Source of the DNA: an uncultured Clostridia bacterium
Lineage (GTDB): Bacteria > Bacillota > Clostridia > Christensenellales > Borkfalkiaceae
Assembly (NCBI GenBank): GCA_944328445.1
Contig: CALVHO010000016.1
Coordinates: 1 to 51,990, forward strand
DNA: 51,990 nucleotides
Direction: 5' to 3'
Each line of letters starts with the position of its first letter. The stretch's first letter is position 1. The notes under the pieces are model-generated. The model searched no databases, had not been told where the DNA came from, and saw only the letters and a program-made list of their open reading frames with translations. The position numbers and the translations under genes were made by a program. Shown here piece after piece: positions 17,861-25,478 of this stretch.

Positions 17861-18607
17861 TCAGCCGCGGACGGTCATGCCCAGTTCTTCGGCGGCGCGC
17901 TCGGCGATGGTCGCGGGATCGGTCAGGTAGTCGATCTCTTCCTGCAACTGCTGCGCCTGCGCCACAACGGAGGCGAGTTCCGCTTCGCGCGCGGCGATGG
18001 CGGTATCGGCACGGCGCAGCGCGCTCGTGTTGACGATGATGAGGGCGATGATCACGACCACGGCCACGGCGTAGACGATCATCAGCATCTTGCTGCGGGC
18101 GGACATCGCCGACCGCTTGGCGGGAGCGGCCGCCTCGCGGCGCTCTTCGCGGTACAGCCCGTCGCGGTACTGGATGGTCGTGCTCGTGGGCATGAGGTCT
18201 GCTTCCGCTTCGCCGTAGGCGGCTTCGGCCGCTTCCTGCACGGGCGCCTCATAAGCGGGGGCGGCGGGCGCTTCGTAAGCGGGGGCCGCGGACTGCGCGA
18301 ACGAGGGAGACGCGAACGTCACCTGCGCGGCGGGTGCTTCGGCCGCGTAGCGCTCGGGATAGAGCGTGGCCTGGGCGCGGGCGGCGGGCGAAGCAAACGT
18401 TTCGGCCGCGGGCGCGTCCATAAAGTCTTCCGCGCGCTTGTTCTCGGGGTCGAGCAAGCGGCGGTAATTGGATGCGATGCGCGCGTTGAATTGAAGGGCA
18501 CGCTGCTCTTCGTTCATCTGTTCTTCGGGCACTCCCCCCTGCATTTTGCCGTACGCTTTCAGCGCGGGGGCCTCTTCTCTCGTTCTCTCCAAAGTCGCGG
18601 TCGCCAT
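17861..18607 (-). CDS. ftsL: FtsL-like division protein with a long cytoplasmic extension
   Basis: Bitopic coiled-coil protein of the FtsQLB complex. 248 residues, about twice the usual size. Residues 1-165 are a predicted cytoplasmic, Ala/Glu/Pro-rich segment with two PAYEAP units; residues 166-195 include a basic stop (RSAMSARSK) and a membrane helix (MLMIVYAVAVVVIIALIIV); the last 55 residues form a short leucine-zipper-like coiled coil (AAREAELASVVAQAQQLQ). Sequence identity with known FtsL is not detectable by eye, so the call rests on topology and place between rsmH and the PBP. Twelve bases separate it from rsmH. Confidence 0.78.
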   Translation of the reverse strand: MATATLERTREEAPALKAYGKMQGGVPEEQMNEEQRALQFNARIASNYRRLLDPENKRAEDFMDAPAAETFASPAARAQATLYPERYAAEAPAAQVTFASPSFAQSAAPAYEAPAAPAYEAPVQEAAEAAYGEAEADLMPTSTTIQYRDGLYREERREAAAPAKRSAMSARSKMLMIVYAVAVVVIIALIIVNTSALRRADTAIAAREAELASVVAQAQQLQEEIDYLTDPATIAERAAEELGMTVRG

Positions 18608-18619
18608 CGTCCGTTCTCC

Positions 18620-19561
18620 TTATTTATATTCCGTGACCCGTTCCGCTATGCGCAGCTTCGCGCTGGACGAACGGTGGTTGTTTTTCCGTTCCTCTTCCCC
18701 CGCGGTGACGGGCCTGTGGGTAATGATCTCCAATTCTTTCGTCCTGCCGCACACGCACACGGGCAGGCGTTTGTCGCAGACGCAGCCGCTGGCCAGGTCG
18801 CGGAATACGTTTTTCACGATCCTGTCTTCCAGCGAATGAAAAGTGAGGACGCAGATGCGGCCGCCTTTGTTCAGCCGCAGCGCCATCCCCCGCACGGCCT
18901 CTTCCAGCCCGTCGAGTTCGCCGTTGACCTCGATGCGGATGGCCTGGAACACCTTGCGCGCGGGCGGGCCGCCGTAGCGGAACTTTGCGGGGATGGCCTC
19001 CGTGACGACGGACGCCAGCCGCCCCGTGCGCACGATGGGCTCTTTGGCCCGTTCGCGGACGATGCGCGCGGCGATGGGCCGCGCAAAGCGCTCTTCGCCG
19101 TAGTCGCGGAAGATCTGCGCCAATTTCTCCTCGCCGTAGCCGTTGACCACGTCCGCCGCCGTGAAGGGCGCGCTTTGGTCCATGCGCATGTCCAGCGGAG
19201 CGTCCTTGCCGTAGCTGAACCCGCGGGCGGGCTCGTCCAACTGGTAGCTGGATACGCCGAAGTCGAGCAGCACCCCGTCCAGCCCGCCGACGCCCTCTTC
19301 GTCGAGCACGGCGGCAAACTGTTTGTAATTGGCGTGGTGCAGGCGGTACCGCCCCGCAAAGGGGGCCAGCCTCTCCCCCGCCGCGCGCAGCGCCTCCTCG
19401 TCGAGGTCGGTGGCGATCAGGCGGCTGCGGGAAGTGCGCCGTAAGATCTCGTACGAATGTCCGCCGCCGCCGCAGGTGCCGTCGAAATAGGTGCCGCCGT
19501 CTTTCAGCGCCAGACCCTGCATGCACTCTTCCAACAGGACGGGCAGATGCGAAAAGATCAT
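18620..19561 (-). CDS. rsmH: 16S rRNA (cytosine1402-N4)-methyltransferase
   Basis: Methylates the P-site nucleotide C1402 of 16S rRNA with S-adenosylmethionine. 313 residues. HLPVLLEECMQGL at the N-terminus, the SAM motif DGTCGGGGHS (27-36), LDGVLLDFGVSSYQLD, RMDQSAPFTAADVVN and the C-terminal TFHSLEDRIVKN are all characteristic of RsmH/MraW. The ATG overlaps the mraZ stop codon in an ATGA. The longer in-frame version begins inside mraZ and is not used. Confidence 0.97.
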   Translation of the reverse strand: MIFSHLPVLLEECMQGLALKDGGTYFDGTCGGGGHSYEILRRTSRSRLIATDLDEEALRAAGERLAPFAGRYRLHHANYKQFAAVLDEEGVGGLDGVLLDFGVSSYQLDEPARGFSYGKDAPLDMRMDQSAPFTAADVVNGYGEEKLAQIFRDYGEERFARPIAARIVRERAKEPIVRTGRLASVVTEAIPAKFRYGGPPARKVFQAIRIEVNGELDGLEEAVRGMALRLNKGGRICVLTFHSLEDRIVKNVFRDLASGCVCDKRLPVCVCGRTKELEIITHRPVTAGEEERKNNHRSSSAKLRIAERVTEYK

Positions 19562-19998
19562 TCGTCTTTCTTTCCGTAAGAATTCAGCCTTGCAAAGAGG
19601 GCGGACAGGTCGGTCTTGGCGGTGCGGGCCTCGTAGGCCTCGGCCGATTCGATGCGGATGTGCGTCGCCGCGCCCATGATCACGATGTCGCGGTCGATGT
19701 TCGCGTACTTTTTCAGCATCTCGGGAAGCACGATCCTGCCCTGCGGGTCCTCGGAAACGTCGAACACGCACGAGGTGAAGGCGGCGATGTCACGCTGGGC
19801 GGCCTCGTCGAAGTAAGGGACCCGGCCGAACCCTTCGAGGATCTTGGCGTACTCTTCCTGCGGCAACACGCTCAGGCAGTTGCCGGGCGCGAGCGTCAGC
19901 TTGTAATCGCTGCCCAGGTCCTTCTTGAACTTCGCCGGGATGCGTATTCTGTTTTTGTCGTCCAGCCGGTAGGTGAACGTTCCGTTAAACGAATACAT
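19558..19998 (-). CDS. mraZ: Transcriptional regulator MraZ
   Basis: DNA-binding protein of the AbrB-like fold, first gene of the dcw operon and usually its autoregulator. 146 residues with the two tandem MraZ halves: MYSFNGTFTYRLDDKNRIRIPAKFK (1-25, read in two pieces) and DPQGRIVLPEMLKKYA. The start at 19998 is preceded by AGGGGC; longer in-frame starts would run through the promoter. It couples to rsmH. Its own binding boxes are visible in its promoter. Confidence 0.97.
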   Translation of the reverse strand: MYSFNGTFTYRLDDKNRIRIPAKFKKDLGSDYKLTLAPGNCLSVLPQEEYAKILEGFGRVPYFDEAAQRDIAAFTSCVFDVSEDPQGRIVLPEMLKKYANIDRDIVIMGAATHIRIESAEAYEARTAKTDLSALFARLNSYGKKDE

Positions 19999-20025
19999 CG
20001 CCCCTATCCCCTTTTGTAAGGTAGT

Positions 20026-20061
20026 CCCATTATACCACCACTTTTGACCACTGTCAACCAC
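20026..20061 (-). promoter_or_regulatory. Promoter of the dcw operon with MraZ boxes
   Basis: Minus strand: -35 TTGACA (20057-20052), 17-base spacer, -10 TATAAT (20034-20029). GTGG occurs three times at an exact 10-base period (20061-20058, 20051-20048, 20041-20038), with another GTGG at 20038-20035 and a TGGG at 20029-20026. Tandem TGG-containing repeats at about 10-base spacing are the known kind of MraZ operator, here spread over the -35 and the spacer, so MraZ binding should block RNA polymerase. Confidence 0.85.
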
Positions 20062-20112
20062 TAAAAACCATTTTCTTAAAAAAATTTGCAAGTTTCGGGG
20101 CCGTTTTTGCGT

Positions 20113-20916
20113 TTACGAACATATGTTTGTACTGTTTTTCAGGTGAAAAAAGGCTTTTTCGTTCACGATTTTGCCCGAACCCGCGAAAATGACGTCCGTT
20201 TCGGCCCCATTTTGCGGTTTTTTTGAACATATGTTCAGTTCTTTGCCGATGTGGTCGGCCGTCCCTGCCAGGCCGTCGAACACGGGGCAGCCGTAGCGGC
20301 GGGCAATGACCTCCCCGACCAGCGCGTAGTGGGTGCAGCCGAGCACCACGGCGGCAAACGGGCCCGCGGGCAGCCCCTCCGCCGTGACGGAGGAAAGGTC
20401 AAAGAGGTGACTCTCCACCGCACCCGCCAGCCACGACGGGCAGAAACAGACGACGTCCGCCCCCGCCCCTTCCGCCGCGCGCAGCAGCCGTTGCAGGCGG
20501 GCGCTCGCCAGCGTGGCGCGCGTGGCCAGAAGCAGCACCCGCCCGCCCTTTGCCGACGCGGGGCGCAGGGCGGGCTCGATGCCGAACACAGGGAAGGGAC
20601 TGCGGGCGCGCAGCGCGTCGATGCACACGGCGGTGACGGTGTTGCAGGCGAGCACGCACGCGCGCGGGCGGGTACGCGCGACGTCGTCAAATGCGCGCGA
20701 AGCGAGGCGGACGATCTCCCCTTCCGCGCGGCCGCCGTAGGGGGCGTTGGCGTTGTCCCCGTAATAGAGGTAGCGTTCGCACGGAAAGCGCCGCACGCAT
20801 TCGGCCAGCAGGGCCAGGCCGCCCGCGCCGCTGTCGAAGAGGGCGATCCTGCCCTGCACGCCCGCCCCGGCGGTCTGCCCGTTCATGCCTTCCCCGCCCG
20901 TGCCCCTTCCGTTCAT
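20113..20916 (-). CDS. murI: Glutamate racemase
   Basis: Supplies D-glutamate for MurD. 267 residues from the chosen ATG. Both catalytic cysteines are in place: ACNTVTA and GCTHY; the LFDSGAGGL and NAPYGGR motifs are typical. Start choice is uncertain between ATG at 20916 and ATG at 20886; a TTG further up adds a low-complexity region and is unlikely. The last ~35 residues after GTADHIGKEL are not conserved, and their DNA contains two LexA-like palindromes. The gene precedes mraZ by 115 bases in the same direction. Confidence 0.94.
   Translation of the reverse strand: MNGRGTGGEGMNGQTAGAGVQGRIALFDSGAGGLALLAECVRRFPCERYLYYGDNANAPYGGRAEGEIVRLASRAFDDVARTRPRACVLACNTVTAVCIDALRARSPFPVFGIEPALRPASAKGGRVLLLATRATLASARLQRLLRAAEGAGADVVCFCPSWLAGAVESHLFDLSSVTAEGLPAGPFAAVVLGCTHYALVGEVIARRYGCPVFDGLAGTADHIGKELNICSKKPQNGAETDVIFAGSGKIVNEKAFFHLKNSTNICS
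20116..20129. promoter_or_regulatory. LexA/DinR-like SOS box, copy 1
   Basis: CGAACATATGTTTG fits the Firmicute LexA (DinR) consensus CGAAC-N4-GTTYG. It overlaps the last codons of murI and is about 60 bases upstream of the mraZ -35. Confidence 0.5.
20224..20237. promoter_or_regulatory. LexA/DinR-like SOS box, copy 2
   Basis: TGAACATATGTTCA, a perfect palindrome with the GAAC-N4-GTTC core of Firmicute LexA sites, inside the poorly conserved murI 3' end, 108 bases from copy 1. Confidence 0.45.
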
Positions 20917-21012
20917 GCCCTCCCCCTTTCCGCGGCGTCCGCACGCGGGGCCGCCCCGCCGCGCGCGGCGGGAAAAATCGGCCAAAGAAATTTCATTTTT
21001 GCGCAAAAACAG

Positions 21013-21041
21013 TTTACAACTTCTTTTTTTTATGGTAGAAT
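21013..21041 (+). promoter_or_regulatory. Promoter of rpsT
   Basis: -35 TTTACA (21013-21018), 17-base spacer containing a T-tract, -10 TAGAAT (21036-21041); the leader is about 40 bases. Confidence 0.8.
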
Positions 21042-21085
21042 ACCCTGGATATCAAATCGAAACTTACCTTGCAAGGAGAAGCATC

Positions 21086-21367
21086 GTGCCGAACATCAAA
21101 TCCGCCAAGAAGCGCGTAACCGTCACCGAAAAGAAGAACACCCAGAACAAGATGATCAAATCCGCGGTCAAGACCGCGATCCGCAAATACAACGAGGCGT
21201 TGGCCGCGGGCAACGTCGAGGAAGCCGAAAAGATGCTGCCCTCCGTCGTTTCCGCCATCGATTCCGCCGCCTCCAAGGGCATCCTGCACAAGAACAACGC
21301 CGCGAACAAGAAGTCGGCGCTGGCCAAGCGCCTCAACGAGGCCAAGGCCCGCCCCGCGGCCGAGTAA
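21086..21367 (+). CDS. rpsT: 30S ribosomal protein S20
   Basis: Primary 16S rRNA-binding protein. 93 residues. PNIKSAKKRV at the N-terminus, KMIKSAVKTAIRKY, and the C-terminal ILHKNNAANKKSALAKRLN are classic S20. It starts with GTG at 21086, with AAGGAG nine bases upstream; the longer open frame upstream is not protein-like. Monocistronic, divergent from murI. Confidence 0.98.
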   Translation: MPNIKSAKKRVTVTEKKNTQNKMIKSAVKTAIRKYNEALAAGNVEEAEKMLPSVVSAIDSAASKGILHKNNAANKKSALAKRLNEAKARPAAE

Positions 21368-21384
21368 TTTTTTGCACGGCGCGA

Positions 21385-21412
21385 ACGGCTGCCCGCACGG
21401 CGGCCGTTTTTT
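21385..21412 (+). terminator. Terminator of rpsT
   Basis: Nine-pair stem ACGGCTGCC/GGCGGCCGT (one G-U pair), five-base loop, then TTTTTT. Confidence 0.85.
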
Positions 21413-21547
21413 GCTGCCCTCGCCGCGCGGCACGCCGCAGGCGGGCGGCCCCCCGCCGCCCCACGAAGAACAAAGCGGGCGCCGCGAAAAGGCCTGCGGC
21501 CCCCCGCGGGCACACCCATTTATATATACGCGCAGCGAGACGATCTT

Positions 21548-21573
21548 GCGCGGCCGAAGGGCCGCGCTTTTTT
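21548..21573 (+). terminator. Second intrinsic terminator, no gene assigned
   Basis: GCGCGGCC-GAAG-GGCCGCGC followed by TTTTTT. It lies in the 408 bases between rpsT and the XRE-cupin gene. The 130 bases between the two terminators have no convincing open frame; they include a short AT-rich run TTTATATATA (about 21521-21530). This could end a small RNA, but no promoter of good quality was found for one. Confidence 0.6.
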
Positions 21574-21667
21574 CCGCGCGCCGCCCCCGCTTCCGGGGCG
21601 GCGCGCACGCTTTGCGGAAAGGCCGAAAAAATTTTTCACGATTTTTTCAAAAACGGCTTTCAAACGG

Positions 21668-21695
21668 TTGCTTTTTCGCGCGGATCGGATATAAT
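21668..21695 (+). promoter_or_regulatory. Promoter of the XRE-cupin/pot operon
   Basis: -35 TTGCTT (21668-21673), 16-base spacer, -10 TATAAT (21690-21695). Confidence 0.7.
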
Positions 21696-21714
21696 ATTCA
21701 TGGTTTACGATTAT

Positions 21715-21729
21715 TAAACTTTAAGTTTA
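21715..21729. promoter_or_regulatory. Palindrome in the leader of the regulator gene, candidate operator
   Basis: TAAACTT-T-AAGTTTA, a perfect 7+7 inverted repeat starting about 13 bases after the expected transcription start. Its site suits autoregulation by the adjacent HTH protein. Confidence 0.5.
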
Positions 21730-21775
21730 TTTTCCCTGCGACAAAACAGGCGCGGCGGGAACAAAAGGAGGGGGC

Positions 21776-22306
21776 ATGCAGCTCGGCAGCAAAATACGCG
21801 AACTGCGCTTGCAGCACAACCTGACCCAGGAGGAACTGGCGGACCGCTGCGAGCTGACGAAGGGGTACATCTCGCAGCTGGAAAACGAGCTGACCAGCCC
21901 CTCCATCGCCACGCTGGAAGACATCCTTTCGGCGCTCGGGAGCAGTTTCAGCGAATTTTTCAAGGACGAAAAGAACGAAAAGATCGTGTTCACCGAGAGC
22001 GACTACATCGAAAAGGACGCCGAGGGGCTCATCCGCAACTGGCTGGTGCCCAACGCGCAGAAAAACCTGATGGAGCCGCTGACCCTCGAACTGGCGCCCG
22101 GCGCCTCGGCCGACGACTTCCCCCACGAGGGCGAGGAGTTCGGCTACGTGCTCGAAGGCACGGTGACGCTGCGCCGCGGCGGCAAGGCGTACACCTGCCG
22201 CAAGGGGGACAGCTTTTATTTCACTGCGGACAAGACGCACAGCGTCTCCAACGAGACAAAGGAGACCGCGCGCCTGTTGTGGATCTCCTCCCCGCCCAAC
22301 TTCTGA
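21776..22306 (+). CDS. XRE-family regulator with C-terminal cupin domain
   Basis: Likely controls the polyamine transporter genes that follow it by 52 bases. 176 residues: HTH of the XRE type at residues 5-58 (IRELRLQHNLTQEELADRC, with recognition helix KGYISQLENE), then a cupin barrel at about 100-172 with PHEGEEFGYVLEGTV and CRKGDSFYF. This HTH-cupin architecture is shared with PuuR-type regulators, which respond to polyamines, and many pot operons begin with such a gene. The ligand is inferred from the neighbours. GGAGGGGGC precedes the ATG. Confidence 0.9.
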   Translation: MQLGSKIRELRLQHNLTQEELADRCELTKGYISQLENELTSPSIATLEDILSALGSSFSEFFKDEKNEKIVFTESDYIEKDAEGLIRNWLVPNAQKNLMEPLTLELAPGASADDFPHEGEEFGYVLEGTVTLRRGGKAYTCRKGDSFYFTADKTHSVSNETKETARLLWISSPPNF

Positions 22307-22358
22307 GGCAGAGCCGCGGCCACGCGGGAACCATCAATAAACAGGACAGGAAAAGACC

Positions 22359-23870
22359 ATGGCTGAACTGAAAAAAGAGGAAAAGATCATCGAACTTGTC
22401 GGCGTGACCAAGGTGTTCGACGAGACGACCGCCGCGGAAAACATCGACTTGTACGTGCGCAAGGGCGAATTCATCACCCTGCTCGGGCCTTCGGGCTGCG
22501 GCAAGACGACGACGCTGCGCATGATCGCGGGGTTCGACATCCCCACGTCGGGCAAGATCCTGCTCAACGGAAGGGACATCACCGACCTGCCGCCCAACAA
22601 GCGGCCCGTCAACACGGTGTTCCAGCGCTACGCGCTCTTCCCCCACTACAACATCTACGACAACGTCGCCTTCGGGCTCATGCTCAAAAAAGTGCCCGTC
22701 ACCTACGTCAACAAACAGGGCGAAACGTACACCAAGATGCGCAAGCTCACCCGCAAGGAGATCGACGAAAAGGTGAAAAGCGCCCTCGCCGTCGTCGATC
22801 TGGAAGGGTTTGAAAAGCGCAGCGTTTCCACCCTTTCGGGCGGGCAGCAGCAGCGCGTGGCCATCGCCCGCGCCATCGTCAACGAGCCCGAGATCCTGCT
22901 TTTGGACGAGCCGCTCGGCGCGCTCGACCTGAAAATGCGCAAGGAGATGCAGATCGAGCTCAAAGAGATGCACAAAAAGCTGGGCATCACCTTCATCTAC
23001 GTCACCCACGACCAGGAAGAGGCGCTGACCATGAGCGACACCATCGTGGTCATGAAGGACGGCTGCATCCAGCAGATCGGCACCCCCACCGACATCTACA
23101 ACGAGCCCGCCAACGCCTTCGTGGCCGACTTCATCGGCGACAGCAACATCCTCAGCGGCACCATGGTGGGCGAAAAGCTGGTGCGCTTTTGCAACCACAA
23201 TTTCCCCTGCGTGGACGACTTTGAAAAGAACGAAAAGGTGGACGTCGTCGTCCGCCCCGAGGACATCAGGATGGTGCCCGCGGACCGGGGCATGCTGCAA
23301 GGCAAGGTGGTGAGCGTGGTGTTCAAGGGCGTGCACTACGAGATCACCGCCATGGTCGGGCGGTCGGAGATGGTCATCCAGAGCACGCAGTCGGCGCAGA
23401 CGGGCGCCGTCATCGGCATGGACATCGGCCCCGACGACATCCACATCATGAAAAAGGAGTTCACCGTCAACAAATACGACGGCTACATCACCAAAAAGAA
23501 CACCGTGGCCTTCGGCGACGGCGAGTTCGCGTGCGACGTGACCACCCTCTATCCCGGTTCGCACCTCGACGAGGAGGGCTACCTCATCACCGCCGACGGG
23601 CAGCAGCTCGACCTGACCGACACCGACGTGACCGTGGAAGTGGACCTCAAAGACATCGAGATCTCCGACGACGCCGAGGAAGGCGGCGCGCGCGGGCACA
23701 TCGTTTCCCTCATCTACAAGGGCGACCACTACCAGTACATCGTGCGCACCGAGGAAAACGAGGAGGACTTCGTGCTCGACACCGAGGACCTGTGGAACGA
23801 AAACGACTACGTCAGCGTCAAGATCCGCCCCGAATGCATCCGCATGAAGCTCAAACAGGAGGCGAAATAA
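22359..23870 (+). CDS. potA: Spermidine/putrescine ABC transporter ATPase, extended form
   Basis: Energises polyamine import. 503 residues against about 370 in the family. Residues 10-245: ABC domain with GPSGCGKTT (P-loop), Q-loop [11 protein letters not shown], signature [14 protein letters not shown], Walker [13 protein letters not shown] and [11 protein letters not shown]. After it comes a TOBE-like region (about 280-365) and a second similar beta-rich region (about 440-500; compare [17 protein letters not shown] with [17 protein letters not shown]), so the C-terminal regulatory domain seems duplicated, joined by an acidic linker. One base separates it from potB. Confidence 0.94.
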   Translation: MAELKKEEKIIELVGVTKVFDETTAAENIDLYVRKGEFITLLGPSGCGKTTTLRMIAGFDIPTSGKILLNGRDITDLPPNKRPVNTVFQRYALFPHYNIYDNVAFGLMLKKVPVTYVNKQGETYTKMRKLTRKEIDEKVKSALAVVDLEGFEKRSVSTLSGGQQQRVAIARAIVNEPEILLLDEPLGALDLKMRKEMQIELKEMHKKLGITFIYVTHDQEEALTMSDTIVVMKDGCIQQIGTPTDIYNEPANAFVADFIGDSNILSGTMVGEKLVRFCNHNFPCVDDFEKNEKVDVVVRPEDIRMVPADRGMLQGKVVSVVFKGVHYEITAMVGRSEMVIQSTQSAQTGAVIGMDIGPDDIHIMKKEFTVNKYDGYITKKNTVAFGDGEFACDVTTLYPGSHLDEEGYLITADGQQLDLTDTDVTVEVDLKDIEISDDAEEGGARGHIVSLIYKGDHYQYIVRTEENEEDFVLDTEDLWNENDYVSVKIRPECIRMKLKQEAK

Positions 23871-23871
23871 C

Positions 23872-24681
23872 ATGACCCTCCGCTTTTCACGCAAGCAGCT
23901 GTGCATCCCCTACGCGCTGTTTTTGGCGCTGTTCGTGGTCATACCCATGCTGCTCATCCTCTTTTACGCCTTTACGGTGAGCACGCCCGACGGCATCCGC
24001 TTCTCCTTTTCCAACCTGGCGAACTTCTTCACGAGCGAGTCGAAGCTGTCTACCCTGCTCATGAGCTTTACCATCGCCATCATCTCCACGGCGGTGTGCC
24101 TGGTCATCGCCTACCCCGTGGCCTACATCCTCGCACGCAGCAAGCTGAAAAAGAAGCAGGTGCTCCTGATGATCTTCATCCTGCCGATGTGGATCAACTT
24201 CGTTCTCCGCATCACGGCGCTGCGCGAGCTGCTCAACGCCGTGGGGCTTTTGGAATCGCACAACTACCTCTGCACCATCATCGGCATGGTGTACGACTTT
24301 TTGCCCTTCATGATCCTGCCGCTGTACACCTCCCTCGAAAAGCTGGACAACAGCTACCTCGAAGCGGCGGCGGACCTGGGCGGGAACAAGTTTGCCGTGT
24401 TCACGAAGGTGACCTTCCCCCTCTCCATGCCCGGCGTCATTTCGGGCATCACCATGGTGTTCATGCCCTCGATGACCAACTACGTCATCTCCGACACGCT
24501 GAGCAACTTCAACATCACCATCCTGGGCAAACAGATCGACCAGTACTTCACCACCTACTACGACTGGCACATGGGCTCGATGATCTCCATCGTGCTGCTG
24601 GTCATCATCTTTTTGAGCATGCTGCTCACGGGCGGGTTCAAGGACGATAAAAACGAGGCGAGAGGTGCAAACTTATGGTAA
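23872..24681 (+). CDS. potB: Spermidine/putrescine ABC transporter permease PotB
   Basis: Inner-membrane subunit of the polyamine importer. 269 residues with six hydrophobic segments. The binding-protein-dependent permease EAA loop (YLEAAADLGGNKFAVFTKVTFPLSMPG, read in pieces around residues 160-186) contacts PotA. AGGAGG before the ATG lies inside the potA 3' end. Overlaps potC by 7 bases. Confidence 0.94.
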   Translation: MTLRFSRKQLCIPYALFLALFVVIPMLLILFYAFTVSTPDGIRFSFSNLANFFTSESKLSTLLMSFTIAIISTAVCLVIAYPVAYILARSKLKKKQVLLMIFILPMWINFVLRITALRELLNAVGLLESHNYLCTIIGMVYDFLPFMILPLYTSLEKLDNSYLEAAADLGGNKFAVFTKVTFPLSMPGVISGITMVFMPSMTNYVISDTLSNFNITILGKQIDQYFTTYYDWHMGSMISIVLLVIIFLSMLLTGGFKDDKNEARGANLW

Positions 24682-25478
24682 AGAAGATCGTCTGGGCCGC
24701 CATTTGCGTGCTCGTGCTGCTGTTTATCTACGCACCCATCCTGCTGCTCGTCGTGTACAGCTTTACCGAGGCCACGGTCATCGGGCAATGGACGGGCTTT
24801 TCCTTCGGGCTGTACGCGGACCTGTTCCGCGACGGCGAGATCATGGGCATCCTCTTCAACACCGTCTGGCTGGCGGTGGTGGCGGCGGTGCTCTCCACCA
24901 TCCTGGGCACCGCGGGCGCCATCGGCATCTTTTACAGCCGCCGCAAGGCGGCGAGGCCGCTGCAAGCCGTTTCGCAGGTACCCGTCATCAACGCCGAGAT
25001 CGTCACCGCCATCTCGCTGGCGCTGCTGTTCTCCATGGTCATGCTCTACCGCACCTACCTTTCGCTCATCATCGGGCATATGGTGCTGTGCACGCCCTTC
25101 GTCGTGCTGTCGGTGATGCCCAAGCTCAAACAGATGGACCCCAACATGTACGAGGCCGCGCTGGACCTGGGCGCCAGCCCCCGCCAGGCGCTGTTCAAAG
25201 TGGTGGTGCCCCAGGCCTTTACGGGCATCCTTTCGGGCTTCATGCTCTCCGTCACCCTCTCGCTGGACGACTACATCGTGACGGCGTTCACCAAGCCCGA
25301 GACCTTCGACACCATCAGCACCTACGTCTACAACGCCGTGAAGAACGGCACCAACAGCTCCACGCCCGCGCTGCGCGCCCTGTCGGCGCTCATCTTCATC
25401 GTCATGATCGCGGCGGTGCTGCTTTTGAACCTGCGCGCCCGCAAACACGTGAAGGCGCGGAAGGAGGCCGTACGATGA
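24675..25478 (+). CDS. potC: Spermidine/putrescine ABC transporter permease PotC
   Basis: Second membrane subunit. 267 residues, six hydrophobic segments, EAA loop MYEAALDLGASPRQALFKVV followed by PQAFTGILSGF. The C-terminus is basic. It overlaps potB (7 bases) and potD (ATGA, 4 bases), so the four transporter genes are translationally coupled. Confidence 0.94.
   Translation: MVKKIVWAAICVLVLLFIYAPILLLVVYSFTEATVIGQWTGFSFGLYADLFRDGEIMGILFNTVWLAVVAAVLSTILGTAGAIGIFYSRRKAARPLQAVSQVPVINAEIVTAISLALLFSMVMLYRTYLSLIIGHMVLCTPFVVLSVMPKLKQMDPNMYEAALDLGASPRQALFKVVVPQAFTGILSGFMLSVTLSLDDYIVTAFTKPETFDTISTYVYNAVKNGTNSSTPALRALSALIFIVMIAAVLLLNLRARKHVKARKEAVR

Noticed and set aside
21333..21608. 91-codon minus-strand open frame after rpsT
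   Set aside because: Overlaps rpsT and its terminator, has no ribosome site and an Arg/Ala-rich random-like composition.
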